Assembly: GCF_004327335.1 (NCBI RefSeq)
Contig: NZ_QJUO01000013.1
Span: 1-64,000, forward strand
Length of the DNA: 64,000 nt
Source of the DNA: Stutzerimonas kirkiae
GTDB taxonomy: Bacteria; Pseudomonadota; Gammaproteobacteria; Pseudomonadales; Pseudomonadaceae
Direction of reading: 5' to 3'
The translations under genes were made by a program, and so were the position numbers. This document shows positions 9,174 through 17,797 of the stretch, in pieces. The first letter of the stretch is position 1; every line of letters starts with the position of its first letter. Below the pieces are notes generated by a model. It had not been told where the DNA came from, did no database searches, and saw only the letters and a list, made by a program, of their open reading frames with translations.

Positions 9174-9374
9174 ATGGCCAGCCGTCTCAAACAATTCCTC
9201 GCCGATGAAAGCGCTGTCACCGCTATTGAATACGGGATTCTGGCAGCCGCCATGGCAGCTGCCATCGGTGTGATCTTCGGTTCCGACGGCGTGTTCGTCA
9301 CCGCCCTGAAAGAACGCTTCTCCTCCATCGCCGACCAGATCACCAACACCAACAACCCCGGCACCAGCCAGTAA
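9174..9374 (+). CDS. flp: Flp-type major pilin
   Basis: 66-aa prepilin. A 14-residue positively charged leader ends in DESA, followed by VTAIEYG and the hydrophobic ILAAAMAAAIGVIFG helix. Glu19 and Tyr20 are the +5 Glu and +6 Tyr of the Flp motif. The residue before the expected cleavage point is Ala14, where Flp prepilins normally have Gly. AAGGAG lies 8 bases before the ATG; an upstream in-frame ATG (9087) would add a non-pilin extension and is rejected. First gene of the tad operon, directly before its peptidase. Confidence 0.92.
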   Translation: MASRLKQFLADESAVTAIEYGILAAAMAAAIGVIFGSDGVFVTALKERFSSIADQITNTNNPGTSQ

Positions 9375-9396
9375 GCAACCGGCCACGGAGCCCAGC

Positions 9397-9957
9397 ATGT
9401 ACACCACCTATGCCATGCTCGTCCTGCTGCCGGCGCTGGCCTGGGTGATCTGCAGCGATCTGCTGTACAGGCGCATCCACAACACCCTGGTACTGATCCT
9501 CCTGGCCCTGTGGCTGTTGTTGCCGCTGGCGGCGCTGTTCGGCCTCGGGCCATTCGCGGCCCTGGCCGGCAACGGCCTGCTGTACCAGGTCCTGCGCGCA
9601 CTGTGCGGCGCCAGTATCGTGCTGCTGGTGGGCTTCGTCCTGTTCAGCCTGGGGCGCGTCGGAGCTGGCGACGTCAAGCTGATGGCCGTGATGTGCCTGT
9701 GGCTCAGCGGCCTGGGCCTGATGACCTTCCTGATCGTCACCGCACTGGCGGGCGGCCTGCTGGCCCTTGGCCTGCCATTGCTGACGATGCTCGAGGGCTT
9801 CTGCGCCCAGGCCTGGATGAAATTCGGCCAGCGCCACCCACGCCTGGCCATTCCAACGCCCATGGTACTGACGGAGGATTGCCCGCAAGGTATTCCCTAC
9901 GGGCTGGCCATCGCCGCAGGCGCTTTCTACACCCTGCTATTTCCCATCCACTCCTGA
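9397..9957 (+). CDS. tadV: Flp prepilin peptidase (CpaA/TadV, A24 family)
   Basis: 186 aa integral membrane aspartic peptidase that removes the leader of the Flp pilin and the TadE/F pseudopilins. About six hydrophobic segments are visible. The catalytic aspartates are Asp21 (ICSDLLYRRIHN) and Asp92 in GAGDVKLM, the GxGD motif. It lacks the N-terminal methyltransferase domain of PilD, as expected for this branch. It starts 22 bp after flp. P. aeruginosa calls the equivalent FppA. Confidence 0.92.
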   Translation: MYTTYAMLVLLPALAWVICSDLLYRRIHNTLVLILLALWLLLPLAALFGLGPFAALAGNGLLYQVLRALCGASIVLLVGFVLFSLGRVGAGDVKLMAVMCLWLSGLGLMTFLIVTALAGGLLALGLPLLTMLEGFCAQAWMKFGQRHPRLAIPTPMVLTEDCPQGIPYGLAIAAGAFYTLLFPIHS

Positions 9958-9973
9958 CTGCACGGTCCAACCC

Positions 9974-10903
9974 ATGAAAACCCCTTCCATCCTTCTCCTG
10001 GCTGGCGCCCTGGTCATGGCCGGCGGCGCCGCCCTGCTGGCTCGGGTACTGATGACGCCACCGCCGCCCGTAGTGGTCGAGCAAGCCCCCGTCCGGGTCG
10101 AAGAACCAAAGCCGAAGCAACCGGCCATTCTGGTCGCCAGCCGTGACCTGCGGCCAGGCGATTTCATCGACCCCTCGGCCCTGCGCTGGCAGGACACCGA
10201 CAACGCGCACGACGAGCGCCTGTATTTCATCGACGGCCGCGACCAGATCGGCCAACTGACCGGCGCCAGCGTACGCCAAGCCATCGCCGCCGGCGCAGCG
10301 CTGACCAGCAACCTGGTGGTCAAGGCCAACGAGCCCGGTTTCATCGCCACCGTCATCACCCCCGGCCTGCGCGCCGTGTCCATCCCGACCAACAACACCG
10401 GCAGCCTCTACAGCATGGTGGCATCGGGTGACAGGGTGGACGTGCTGGTCAACCTGGAGCGGGCCCAGGAAGCGCCCCTGGTCAATCCGCTGAACCAGGA
10501 CCAGATACCGCGCCTGGCAACCCAGACACTGCTACGCGACGTTCGCGTGCTGGCCATCAACAACCAGGCCCGCAGCCCGCTGCAACCGCGCCCGGAAGTG
10601 GAACCCAAGGCCAAGAAGAAGGATACCGACGCCTACCCTTCTTCCTTCCCCGAAACCGTCACGCTGGAAGTGCCACCGGCCTATACCGAGAAACTCGCCC
10701 TGGCCAGCCAGATCGGCACGTTGCAACTGGCGCTGCGCAGCAGCCAGGAGCATAGCGACGGCCAGGTCAAGCCAGGCAGCGGGCATGTCACCACCCTGGC
10801 CCAGACCACCGGCGTCTACCAGGCATCGGCCCCTTCGGCGAACTCGAAGGTGGCTACATTCCATGGCAACGCCGCCGGAGTCGTGCAGTTCGGCCAGCAG
10901 TAA
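9974..10903 (+). CDS. rcpC: Tad pilus assembly protein RcpC/CpaB
   Basis: 309 aa, N-terminal hydrophobic anchor (about 6-25) then a Pro-rich linker and an SAF domain starting at ILVASRDLRPGDFIDPSALRW (about 54-75). RcpC-like domain follows (ITPGLRAVSIPTNNTGSL). Family members are periplasmic and thought to work with the secretin RcpA. Position between the peptidase and the secretin gene is the standard tad order. Confidence 0.9.
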   Translation: MKTPSILLLAGALVMAGGAALLARVLMTPPPPVVVEQAPVRVEEPKPKQPAILVASRDLRPGDFIDPSALRWQDTDNAHDERLYFIDGRDQIGQLTGASVRQAIAAGAALTSNLVVKANEPGFIATVITPGLRAVSIPTNNTGSLYSMVASGDRVDVLVNLERAQEAPLVNPLNQDQIPRLATQTLLRDVRVLAINNQARSPLQPRPEVEPKAKKKDTDAYPSSFPETVTLEVPPAYTEKLALASQIGTLQLALRSSQEHSDGQVKPGSGHVTTLAQTTGVYQASAPSANSKVATFHGNAAGVVQFGQQ

Positions 10904-10963
10904 CCCGACATTGTCGACGGCTGGCACGCACCAGCCGCACCTGCCCAACAGAGAACCCAACAA

Positions 10964-12532
10964 ATGAAGTTCGCGTTCAAAACCACAGCCCTCTCGCTGG
11001 CTTGCGCCCTGGGCGCAGGGATCGCCGCTCCCGGACTCGCCCACGCCACCAGCCAGGATAGCGCCGATACGCCGGCAGAGCCGGCCAACACCTACAACCC
11101 GGACCTGGACCTGGCGTTCCTCCAGCAGATCCATACCCAGGCAGGGCAGGTCGTCGAGGCCGGGACGATAGCGCAAGCAGGGGTTACCCAAAGCGCAAAA
11201 GCGCAAAAGCGCACAGACCAGCAAAACACAGCATCGCGTTTACGCAAGCAATTAACGCAAATCAGCGAAACCGAGGACATCAAGCTGCTGGTCAAGCAGG
11301 GCCGCCTGCTGCAACTGCCCCGGCCCGCCGCCAAGGTACTGGTGGCCGACCCCAGCATCGCCAGTTTCCAGATGCCCTCGGCGGGCAGCGTCTTCGTCTT
11401 CGCCCAGGCAGCCGGCACCACCACGCTCTACGCCCTGGATAGCGACGACAAGGTGATCGCGGCGATCCGCCTGGTGGCCAACCACGACCTGGCGGCCCTC
11501 AGCGAGCAGATCCAGAATGAAGTGCCCGGTTCGCGTGTCGAATTCGGCCCGGCCACCAACAATGGCCTGATCGTTCGCGGCAGCGTACGCACCCCGCAGC
11601 AGGCCAAGCAGGTGATCAGCAGCGTCGAGTCCTACCTCGGCGGCAGCAGCGCCAGCGGCTCCGGCGCCCAGGGTGGCGGTGGTGGCGAAGGACCGAAGGT
11701 GGTCAACCAGCTCAAGGTCGAGCTGTCGGCCCAGGTCAATATCAGCGTACGCATCGTCGAGGTGTCGCGCAGCCTGTCGACCCAGTTGGGATTGAACTGG
11801 GAAGCCACGCTGAAGAACGGCAACTACTTCTTCCGCAACGCCAGCAGCCTGTTCGACGCGACCACCGGCGCATTCACCTCCACCGGCATCAGCAATGCCG
11901 TGGCCGGCGGCTCCCATAGCTATGGTTCGACGACGGTGGCCGGCCTGCTGACCGCCCTTTCCGAAGATGGCCTGGCCACGGTACTGGCCGAGCCCAACCT
12001 GACGGCGATGTCCGGGGAAACCGCGGGCTTCGCCGCCGGCGGCGAGGTGCCCATCGTCATCATCACCAACAACAACGTGACCATCGAGTACAAGCAGTAC
12101 GGCGTGATCATGCGCATGACGCCGACCCTGCTGTCGCCGAATCGCATCAGCCTGCATGTCGCGCCAGAGGTCAGCGACCTGTCCGACGAAGGCGCGGTGA
12201 CGTTGGAAGGCAATGTCATTCCGGCCTTCAAGGTACGCCGCGCCGACACCACGGTGGAACTCGCCAGCGGCCAGAGCTTCGCCCTCGCCGGCATGCTGCG
12301 CAGCAATATCAACCAGAGCATCAGCAGCGTGCCCGGCCTGAAGAGCATCCCTGTCCTCGGCCGCTTGTTCGAGACCGACGCCAGCTCCCAGGAAGATACC
12401 GAACTGGTGATCATCGCCACCGCCTACGTGGTCGAGCCCACCGCCCCTGGCGACCTGCAGGCCCCCGGTCGCGGTATCCGCGCCCTGGACTCGATGATGC
12501 CGTCCCAGGCCGCCGCCGGCTACCTGTTCTGA
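10964..12532 (+). CDS. rcpA: Tad secretin RcpA/CpaC
   Basis: 522 aa outer-membrane secretin. Signal peptide of about 28 residues (LALSLACALGAGIAAPGLAHA). An N-terminal pilus-secretin domain begins near RLLQLPRPAAKVLVADPSIASF, followed by a BON-like segment (about 178-215), a Gly/Ser linker and the secretin domain (about 255-490) with GVIMRMTPTLL and SVPGLKSIPVLGRLF. It forms the channel for the Flp pilus. Codons about 73-105 (11180-11280) are poorer in GC than the rest of the gene, code for a charged Lys/Arg/Gln stretch and include three perfect 8-bp repeats; most CpaC proteins lack this insert as far as I recall. Confidence 0.92.
   Translation: MKFAFKTTALSLACALGAGIAAPGLAHATSQDSADTPAEPANTYNPDLDLAFLQQIHTQAGQVVEAGTIAQAGVTQSAKAQKRTDQQNTASRLRKQLTQISETEDIKLLVKQGRLLQLPRPAAKVLVADPSIASFQMPSAGSVFVFAQAAGTTTLYALDSDDKVIAAIRLVANHDLAALSEQIQNEVPGSRVEFGPATNNGLIVRGSVRTPQQAKQVISSVESYLGGSSASGSGAQGGGGGEGPKVVNQLKVELSAQVNISVRIVEVSRSLSTQLGLNWEATLKNGNYFFRNASSLFDATTGAFTSTGISNAVAGGSHSYGSTTVAGLLTALSEDGLATVLAEPNLTAMSGETAGFAAGGEVPIVIITNNNVTIEYKQYGVIMRMTPTLLSPNRISLHVAPEVSDLSDEGAVTLEGNVIPAFKVRRADTTVELASGQSFALAGMLRSNINQSISSVPGLKSIPVLGRLFETDASSQEDTELVIIATAYVVEPTAPGDLQAPGRGIRALDSMMPSQAAAGYLF
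11190..11213 (+). repeat. Three 8-bp tandem repeats inside rcpA
   Basis: AAAGCGCA is repeated three times without mismatch within the coding sequence near codon 77-83. Because the unit is not a multiple of three, gain or loss of one copy would frameshift the secretin. Confidence 0.75.
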
Positions 12533-12543
12533 GGAGAATTGCC

Positions 12544-13197
12544 ATGACTGTACGCCCATTGCTGTCCTTGCTGGCGCTCTCACTGCTGGTCACAGGCTGC
12601 GACCGCAACCTCAACCAGATGCGCGAGACCCGTTTCACCCCCTACCAGAGCGCGCCGCTGCCAACGGTCACGCCATCGGCCATGGTCGCTTCGCTGAAGG
12701 CGGCCGGCAACGGCAGCTTCAGCGCCGAGTCGCTGGATAATCTCAACACCCTGCTGCGCGCCCAGGGCCGCCTGTCGCGTCAGACCCTGAGCCTGCAACC
12801 CTATACGCCTTCCGGCGAGCGCCTGGCACAACGCCTGGCTGCGGTCCTGCGTGATCGTGGCACCCCCGCCGAGCAGATCATCGTCATGCCTGTACGCCTG
12901 GAAGCTGCCGAAGCCCGGCAATGGGACCTGCAGGTGGTTTCCGAGGCCCTGGTGGTCAAGACCCCCGATTGCTCCATCGCCGACGCCGAAGTGTGGACGG
13001 TCAAGCCCTACCAGGCCATCGGCCCGATGGGCTGCGCCAACCGCGCCAATATCGCACGCATGGTTTCCGACCCGAGCGACCTCGTACGCCCCCGCACGCT
13101 GGACGCCGGCGACGGCATCGCCGCGGTCAACGCGGTCACCCGCTACTACGACGATGAAGTGCGTGAACTGCTCGACATCGACTTCCAGGAAGACTGA
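12544..13197 (+). CDS. cpaD: CpaD-family Tad pilus lipoprotein
   Basis: 217 aa. Lipoprotein signal with lipobox LVTGC, lipidated Cys19. The conserved CpaD region is seen as DLQVVSEALVVKTPDCS (about 137-153) followed by GCANRANIARMVSDPSDLVRPR, close to the GCAxxxNLxxMVxDPxDL block of the family. Role: probably supports the secretin in the outer membrane. Strong SD (gaggag) 11 bp after rcpA. Its presence places this locus nearer to Caulobacter-like cpa order than to the PAO1 locus, which I do not recall having an annotated CpaD. Confidence 0.82.
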   Translation: MTVRPLLSLLALSLLVTGCDRNLNQMRETRFTPYQSAPLPTVTPSAMVASLKAAGNGSFSAESLDNLNTLLRAQGRLSRQTLSLQPYTPSGERLAQRLAAVLRDRGTPAEQIIVMPVRLEAAEARQWDLQVVSEALVVKTPDCSIADAEVWTVKPYQAIGPMGCANRANIARMVSDPSDLVRPRTLDAGDGIAAVNAVTRYYDDEVRELLDIDFQED

Positions 13198-13217
13198 TCC
13201 GGCAGGAGAACAGCATC

Positions 13218-14453
13218 ATGAACGACGTATCCCGGAACACGCTCGAACCCGTCGGAGGCAAGCATGGCGTGGCCCTGTTCGCGGCCACCGAGGAAGAGGC
13301 CCGCCACTTCGGCGAACAGTTGCTGCGCCTCGGCCACTCCAGCGACATGGCCATGAGCGGCGGCATCGCCAGCGCCATCGGCTGGACCAGCAGCAACCCA
13401 CCACCCACCGTGCTGCTGGTCGACCTGGATGGCGACCCCTTGCCCCTGCAGTCGATCCAGGACCTCATCGAGGTCTGCGATCCGGCCTGCCAGATCATCG
13501 CGCTGGGCAGTCGCCAGGACATCGACCTTTACCGCACATTGCTGCACAGCGGCGTCTTCGACTACCTGAGCAAGCCCGTGCCGCTCGATCTGCTGGCCTC
13601 GGTATTGTCACGCGCCCAGGGCCACGCCCTGGGCGAAATACAGTCGGCACGCAGTGGCCGCACCATTGCCGTCACCAGCGTATCAGGCGGCGGCGGTGCC
13701 AGTACCGTGGCCTCCGGGCTGGCCCTGCTGCTGTCCACCCAGCGCCACAGCAGCACCGCCCTGGTGGACTTCGACCGCAGCAATGGCGACCTCGCCCTGC
13801 TGCTTGGCTATGAGGGTGACGCCGGCCTGGCCGGCGCACTGGCCAGCGAGGAAATCGACGCGCGCTTCCTGCAACGCGCCATGGGCCGGATCAACGATCG
13901 GCTCTACCTGCTCGCCCAGGAACCCAGCCTGTATGCGGATGCGAATTTCAGCACGGAACATCTGCTGACCCTCGGCGCCAGCCTGTGCCGTATGTTCAAC
14001 CAGGTCATCTGGGATCTGCCAGCGGGCCGCCCGCAAGGCTCCCTGGATGTGCTCGCCCATGCCCAGACCCGCATCCTGCTGACCGATTTCACCGTGCAGG
14101 ATGCTCGCAACAGCCACCGGCTGCTGCGCGAGATCGGCGACGAAAGCGCCGGCCAGCACCTGCTGCTGGTGGCCAACCCTTCGCGCCAGGGCCAGGCCGG
14201 CATCGTCGAACGCAGCCAGTTCGAGGAGTTCGTCGGACGCCCGGTCGACCTGATCCTGCCCCACGCCGGCCAGGTCCTCGGCGACAGCCTGCTGACCGGC
14301 GCCCTGCACCTGCCCAGCGCGCCGGCCTTCCAGGCGGCCCTGCTGGACCTGGCGGACCTTGCCTGCGGCAGGCCACTGCGCAAGCAGGCGCCCGGCACCG
14401 GCCTCGTCGGACGACTGAAAAGCGCCCTGACACGCAACCGCTCGGCAGCCTGA
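13218..14453 (+). CDS. tadZ: TadZ/CpaE, atypical ParA/MinD-like localisation ATPase
   Basis: 411 aa. An N-terminal receiver-like domain (about 10-135) precedes a ParA/MinD-like domain. The P-loop position reads SVSGGGGASTVA (about 154-165), so the lysines of the deviant Walker A (KGGxGKT) are replaced; Asp in LVDFDRSNGDLALLL is retained. Such degenerate P-loops are known in TadZ proteins, which mark the pole or site of Tad assembly. Sits between cpaD and the motor ATPase gene. Confidence 0.88.
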   Translation: MNDVSRNTLEPVGGKHGVALFAATEEEARHFGEQLLRLGHSSDMAMSGGIASAIGWTSSNPPPTVLLVDLDGDPLPLQSIQDLIEVCDPACQIIALGSRQDIDLYRTLLHSGVFDYLSKPVPLDLLASVLSRAQGHALGEIQSARSGRTIAVTSVSGGGGASTVASGLALLLSTQRHSSTALVDFDRSNGDLALLLGYEGDAGLAGALASEEIDARFLQRAMGRINDRLYLLAQEPSLYADANFSTEHLLTLGASLCRMFNQVIWDLPAGRPQGSLDVLAHAQTRILLTDFTVQDARNSHRLLREIGDESAGQHLLLVANPSRQGQAGIVERSQFEEFVGRPVDLILPHAGQVLGDSLLTGALHLPSAPAFQAALLDLADLACGRPLRKQAPGTGLVGRLKSALTRNRSAA

Positions 14454-14469
14454 GCCAAGGAGTTCCAGC

Positions 14470-15834
14470 ATGCTGATCCGTCAACCGAAAAAGCCCCTGC
14501 CGGCGCGCCAGCCGCACCTGCCACAGGCCGTCGAGGCGCCACAGGAAATACGTGCCACCAGCGTCCAGCGCAACACCGGCGGCAAACCGGCGGATACCCT
14601 CGGCACGCAGAACCGGCGCATTATCCGCACCCACCTGTACGACCAGATCGACCCGCTGAAAGCCGCCGCGATGGGGCGCGACAAGCTGCGCATACAGATC
14701 GAATCGCTGATCCGCCGCATCTGTGACGAACAACGCCTGCAGCTCTCGCGCCAGGAAGAAGAAGTCATCGGCGAGGAAATGCTCAACGAGATGGTCGGCA
14801 TCGGCCCGATCCAGCCACTGCTCGCCGACGACAGCGTCAACGATATCCTGGTCAATGGCGCCGGCCAGGTGTTCGTCGAACGCTATGGCAAGCTGGAACT
14901 GTCGCCGATCACCTTCATCGACGAAGAGCATGTGTTCAACACCGCGCAGCGCATCGCCGCGGCGGTAGGGCGACGCATCGACGAAAGCCATCCGATGGTC
15001 GACGCCCGCCTGGCCGACGGCAGCCGGGTGAACGTCATCACCTATCCGCTGGCGATCGACGGCACCACCATCTCCATCCGCAAATTCATGCGCCGCAACA
15101 TGTCGCTGGAGATCCTCGCCGAGCGCGGCGCGATGTCCCACGAGATGGTCGAAGTGCTGCGCCGGGCGATGCTGGCCAAGCTCAATGTCATCGTTTCCGG
15201 CGGTACCGGCGCGGGCAAGACCACCCTGCTCAACGCACTGTCGCAGAAGATCAGCGACGAAGATCGCATCATCACCATCGAGGACGCCGCCGAACTGCAA
15301 CTGCAGCAGATCCACGTGGTACGCCTGGAAACCCGCCCGATCAGCGCCGAAGGCACCGGCAAGGTCGACCAGCGCGACCTGGTGCGCAACGCCCTGCGCA
15401 TGCGCCCCGATCGCATCATCCTCGGCGAGGTGCGTGGCGGCGAGAGCTTCGACATGCTGCAGGCGATGAATACCGGCCACGATGGTTCACTGTGCACGGT
15501 ACACGCCAATACCCCGCGCGATGCCATCATGCGCCTGGAGAACATGGTGATGATGGCCAGCATGCAATTGCCGCTGGAGGCGATCCGCCGGCAGATCGCC
15601 AGCGCGGTCAACCTGATCGTGCAGGTCGAGCGCATGCGTGACGGCGCCCGCCGCATCGTCTCGATCACCGAGGTCTGCGGCATGGAGAACGAGGTCATCC
15701 AGACCCAGGAACTGTTCGGTTTCAAGACCACCAGCATCGATGCCAAGGGCAACCTCTCCGGCCAGTTCGTACCCAGCGGCCAGCGCCCGCACTTCTACGG
15801 CACCCACGCCCATCTGTTCGAGGGGCAAGCCTGA
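14470..15834 (+). CDS. tadA: Tad secretion motor ATPase TadA/CpaF
   Basis: 454 aa cytoplasmic hexameric ATPase of the type II/IV secretion superfamily. Visible: Walker A GGTGAGKTT (about 243-251), Asp box ITIEDAAELQLQQ, Walker B region DRIILGEVRGGES and His box TGHDGSLCTVHANTPRDA. The N-terminal portion (about 60-200) is the usual CpaF domain ending in RKFMRRNMSLE. SD aaggag. It overlaps tadB (TGATG at 15832-15836). Powers pilus extrusion; Tad motors can also retract. Confidence 0.95.
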   Translation: MLIRQPKKPLPARQPHLPQAVEAPQEIRATSVQRNTGGKPADTLGTQNRRIIRTHLYDQIDPLKAAAMGRDKLRIQIESLIRRICDEQRLQLSRQEEEVIGEEMLNEMVGIGPIQPLLADDSVNDILVNGAGQVFVERYGKLELSPITFIDEEHVFNTAQRIAAAVGRRIDESHPMVDARLADGSRVNVITYPLAIDGTTISIRKFMRRNMSLEILAERGAMSHEMVEVLRRAMLAKLNVIVSGGTGAGKTTLLNALSQKISDEDRIITIEDAAELQLQQIHVVRLETRPISAEGTGKVDQRDLVRNALRMRPDRIILGEVRGGESFDMLQAMNTGHDGSLCTVHANTPRDAIMRLENMVMMASMQLPLEAIRRQIASAVNLIVQVERMRDGARRIVSITEVCGMENEVIQTQELFGFKTTSIDAKGNLSGQFVPSGQRPHFYGTHAHLFEGQA

Positions 15835-16823
15835 TGGATGCCGTACTCGATCTGTTCACCGTACTGGTCTTCGTCTGTGTCCTGCTGGCGTTCTTCACCG
15901 CACGCGGTCTTGGCGGGAGACGCCAGCGCGAACAGGCCTCGCGCGAGCATCTGCGACAGTTGCAGGCGCAGTTGTCGGGGGCGCGGCCCGGCAACGCCCA
16001 GCTCGCGCAGGCCGAGGGCATCCTGCGCGAGCTGGAGCAGCCACCCCTGGCGCAATGGCCGCTGATCGGCCCGCGCCTGGGCAGGCTCTGGCTGGACCTG
16101 CGCATACTCGGCTGGGACAAGACGCTGCGCATGCGGCTGTCGCTGCTGGGGCTGGCCAGCCTGACCGCCGGTATCCTGCTCGGACGGGATACGCCCCTGC
16201 CCTGGCTGCTGGGCGGCCTGTTCACCCTGGCCTTCTTCCTCGGTATCGGCAACATGCTTTACCGCAGCGCCATGGCCAAGCACCTGAAGCAGCTCAAGCA
16301 GAGCCTGCCGGAAGCCATCGACGCCATTACCCGCACCGCCCGCGCCGGGGTGCCGGTCAGCAATGCCTTCGCCCTGGTCGCGGAAAACCTGCCGGGGCCG
16401 CTGGCGGTTGAATTCGCCCTGATCGACAACTGGCTGCGCCTGGGGGTCCCGCTGCGGCAGGTCATGCAGGATTCGGCCAAGCGCATCCCGCTGAACGAAT
16501 ACCGCTTCTTCGCCGTGATCCTGATCATCAACCAGGAAGCCGGCGGGCGCCTCGGGGAAACCCTCGACCGCCTGGCATCCACCCTGCGCGAGCGCCAGGA
16601 ACTGCAACTGAAGATCCAGGCCAAGACCTCAGAGGCCCGGGCCTCGGCGAAGATCGTCGCCTCGCTGGTACCGCTGGCCCTCGGCTATATGTACCTGAAC
16701 TCGCCTAAGGACTTTCACTTCCTGCTCAACGACCCCACGGGCAATGCCGTGCTGTTCTACGCCTTCGCCAGTGTCACCCTGGGCCTGCTGATCACTCACC
16801 TGATGGTCAGGAGGGTCGCATGA
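15834..16823 (+). CDS. tadB: Tad inner-membrane platform protein TadB
   Basis: 329 aa with a T2SF-type core. N-terminal helix (about 8-24), a cytoplasmic stretch, two helices (about 100-140), the T2SF domain with AIDAITRTARAGVPVSNAF and LGETLDRLASTLRERQ, and C-terminal helices. It forms the membrane platform with TadC on which the TadA motor acts. Start overlaps the tadA stop by one base and its end overlaps tadC (ATGA at 16820). Confidence 0.93.
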   Translation: MDAVLDLFTVLVFVCVLLAFFTARGLGGRRQREQASREHLRQLQAQLSGARPGNAQLAQAEGILRELEQPPLAQWPLIGPRLGRLWLDLRILGWDKTLRMRLSLLGLASLTAGILLGRDTPLPWLLGGLFTLAFFLGIGNMLYRSAMAKHLKQLKQSLPEAIDAITRTARAGVPVSNAFALVAENLPGPLAVEFALIDNWLRLGVPLRQVMQDSAKRIPLNEYRFFAVILIINQEAGGRLGETLDRLASTLRERQELQLKIQAKTSEARASAKIVASLVPLALGYMYLNSPKDFHFLLNDPTGNAVLFYAFASVTLGLLITHLMVRRVA

Positions 16824-17776
16824 ACCTGCTCGACGACCCGCTGCTGCAAACCTGCCTGGGCCTCATGCTCTGCGGCATCGGCCTGGGCCTGATCGGTATC
16901 TACCGCCTGCAGCGCCCATCCAGCCTGCGCGCCCGCCTCAACCTGCAGTCGACGCCCGGCGACGCCAGCCCGGTCGCGGATATCCTGCGCAACCAGGGCC
17001 TGCAACTCTCGCCACGCCAGGTAGCGATACTGCGCCCCATCGCACGCGCCGGCGACAGCCTGGCCGGGACCGACAACGACCGCCAGAACCTGCGCCGCCT
17101 GCTGGCCATGGCCGGCTTCCGCGGCCCCGAGGCGCTCGGCCTGCTGATGGCCGGCAAATACGCCCTCGGCCTCCTGCTGCTGATGATCGTGCTGTTCGGC
17201 CTGCTCGCCCCCGATAACCGCTTCGGGCTGAGCGGCCTGGCCGCCGGGCTGATCGCCCTGTTCGTCGGCAGCACCCTGCCCGAGGCCTGGCTCAGGCTGC
17301 GCAGCGCCCAGCGCGGCGAGCGCCTGGCGCGCAGCCTACCCGACGCCCTCGACCTGATGGTGATCTGCGCCGAGGCCGGCCTGCCATTGGGGCGCGTGCT
17401 GCAGGTGGTCTCCAGGGAGCTGGCGTTGTCCGCGCCGGAAATGGCCGATGAGCTGCGCTACACCTGGGCCGAACTGCAGATTCTCAGCGACCGTACGCGG
17501 GCGCTGCTGAACCTGGCGGAGCGCACCGGCGTCAGCAATATCGAGAGCATGGTCGCCACCCTGATCCAGGCCGAACGCTACGGCACGCCATTGTCCCAGG
17601 CGCTGCGCACTATTTCCGATGAAAGCCGCAAGGCGCTGATCCTCAATCTCGAAGAAAAGGCCGGCAAGCTGCCAGCCCAACTCAGCGTACCGCTGATGAC
17701 CATGATCCTGCCGCCGATCGTGGCGATGATGGGCGCCCCCGCCATGGTGCGCATCATCCGCCTGCTCGGCAGTTGA
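16820..17776 (+). CDS. tadC: Tad inner-membrane platform protein TadC
   Basis: 318 aa, paralogous to TadB. Membrane segments near residues 8-28, 112-155 and the C-terminus; the T2SF domain includes LARSLPDALDLMVICAEAGLPLGRVL and FALLSQALRTISDE-type sequence near 250-270. Overlaps tadB by 4 bp, so translation is coupled. Works with TadB as the assembly platform. Confidence 0.93.
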   Translation: MNLLDDPLLQTCLGLMLCGIGLGLIGIYRLQRPSSLRARLNLQSTPGDASPVADILRNQGLQLSPRQVAILRPIARAGDSLAGTDNDRQNLRRLLAMAGFRGPEALGLLMAGKYALGLLLLMIVLFGLLAPDNRFGLSGLAAGLIALFVGSTLPEAWLRLRSAQRGERLARSLPDALDLMVICAEAGLPLGRVLQVVSRELALSAPEMADELRYTWAELQILSDRTRALLNLAERTGVSNIESMVATLIQAERYGTPLSQALRTISDESRKALILNLEEKAGKLPAQLSVPLMTMILPPIVAMMGAPAMVRIIRLLGS

Positions 17777-17797
17777 CCTTCCCGGAGCCATCGAACC

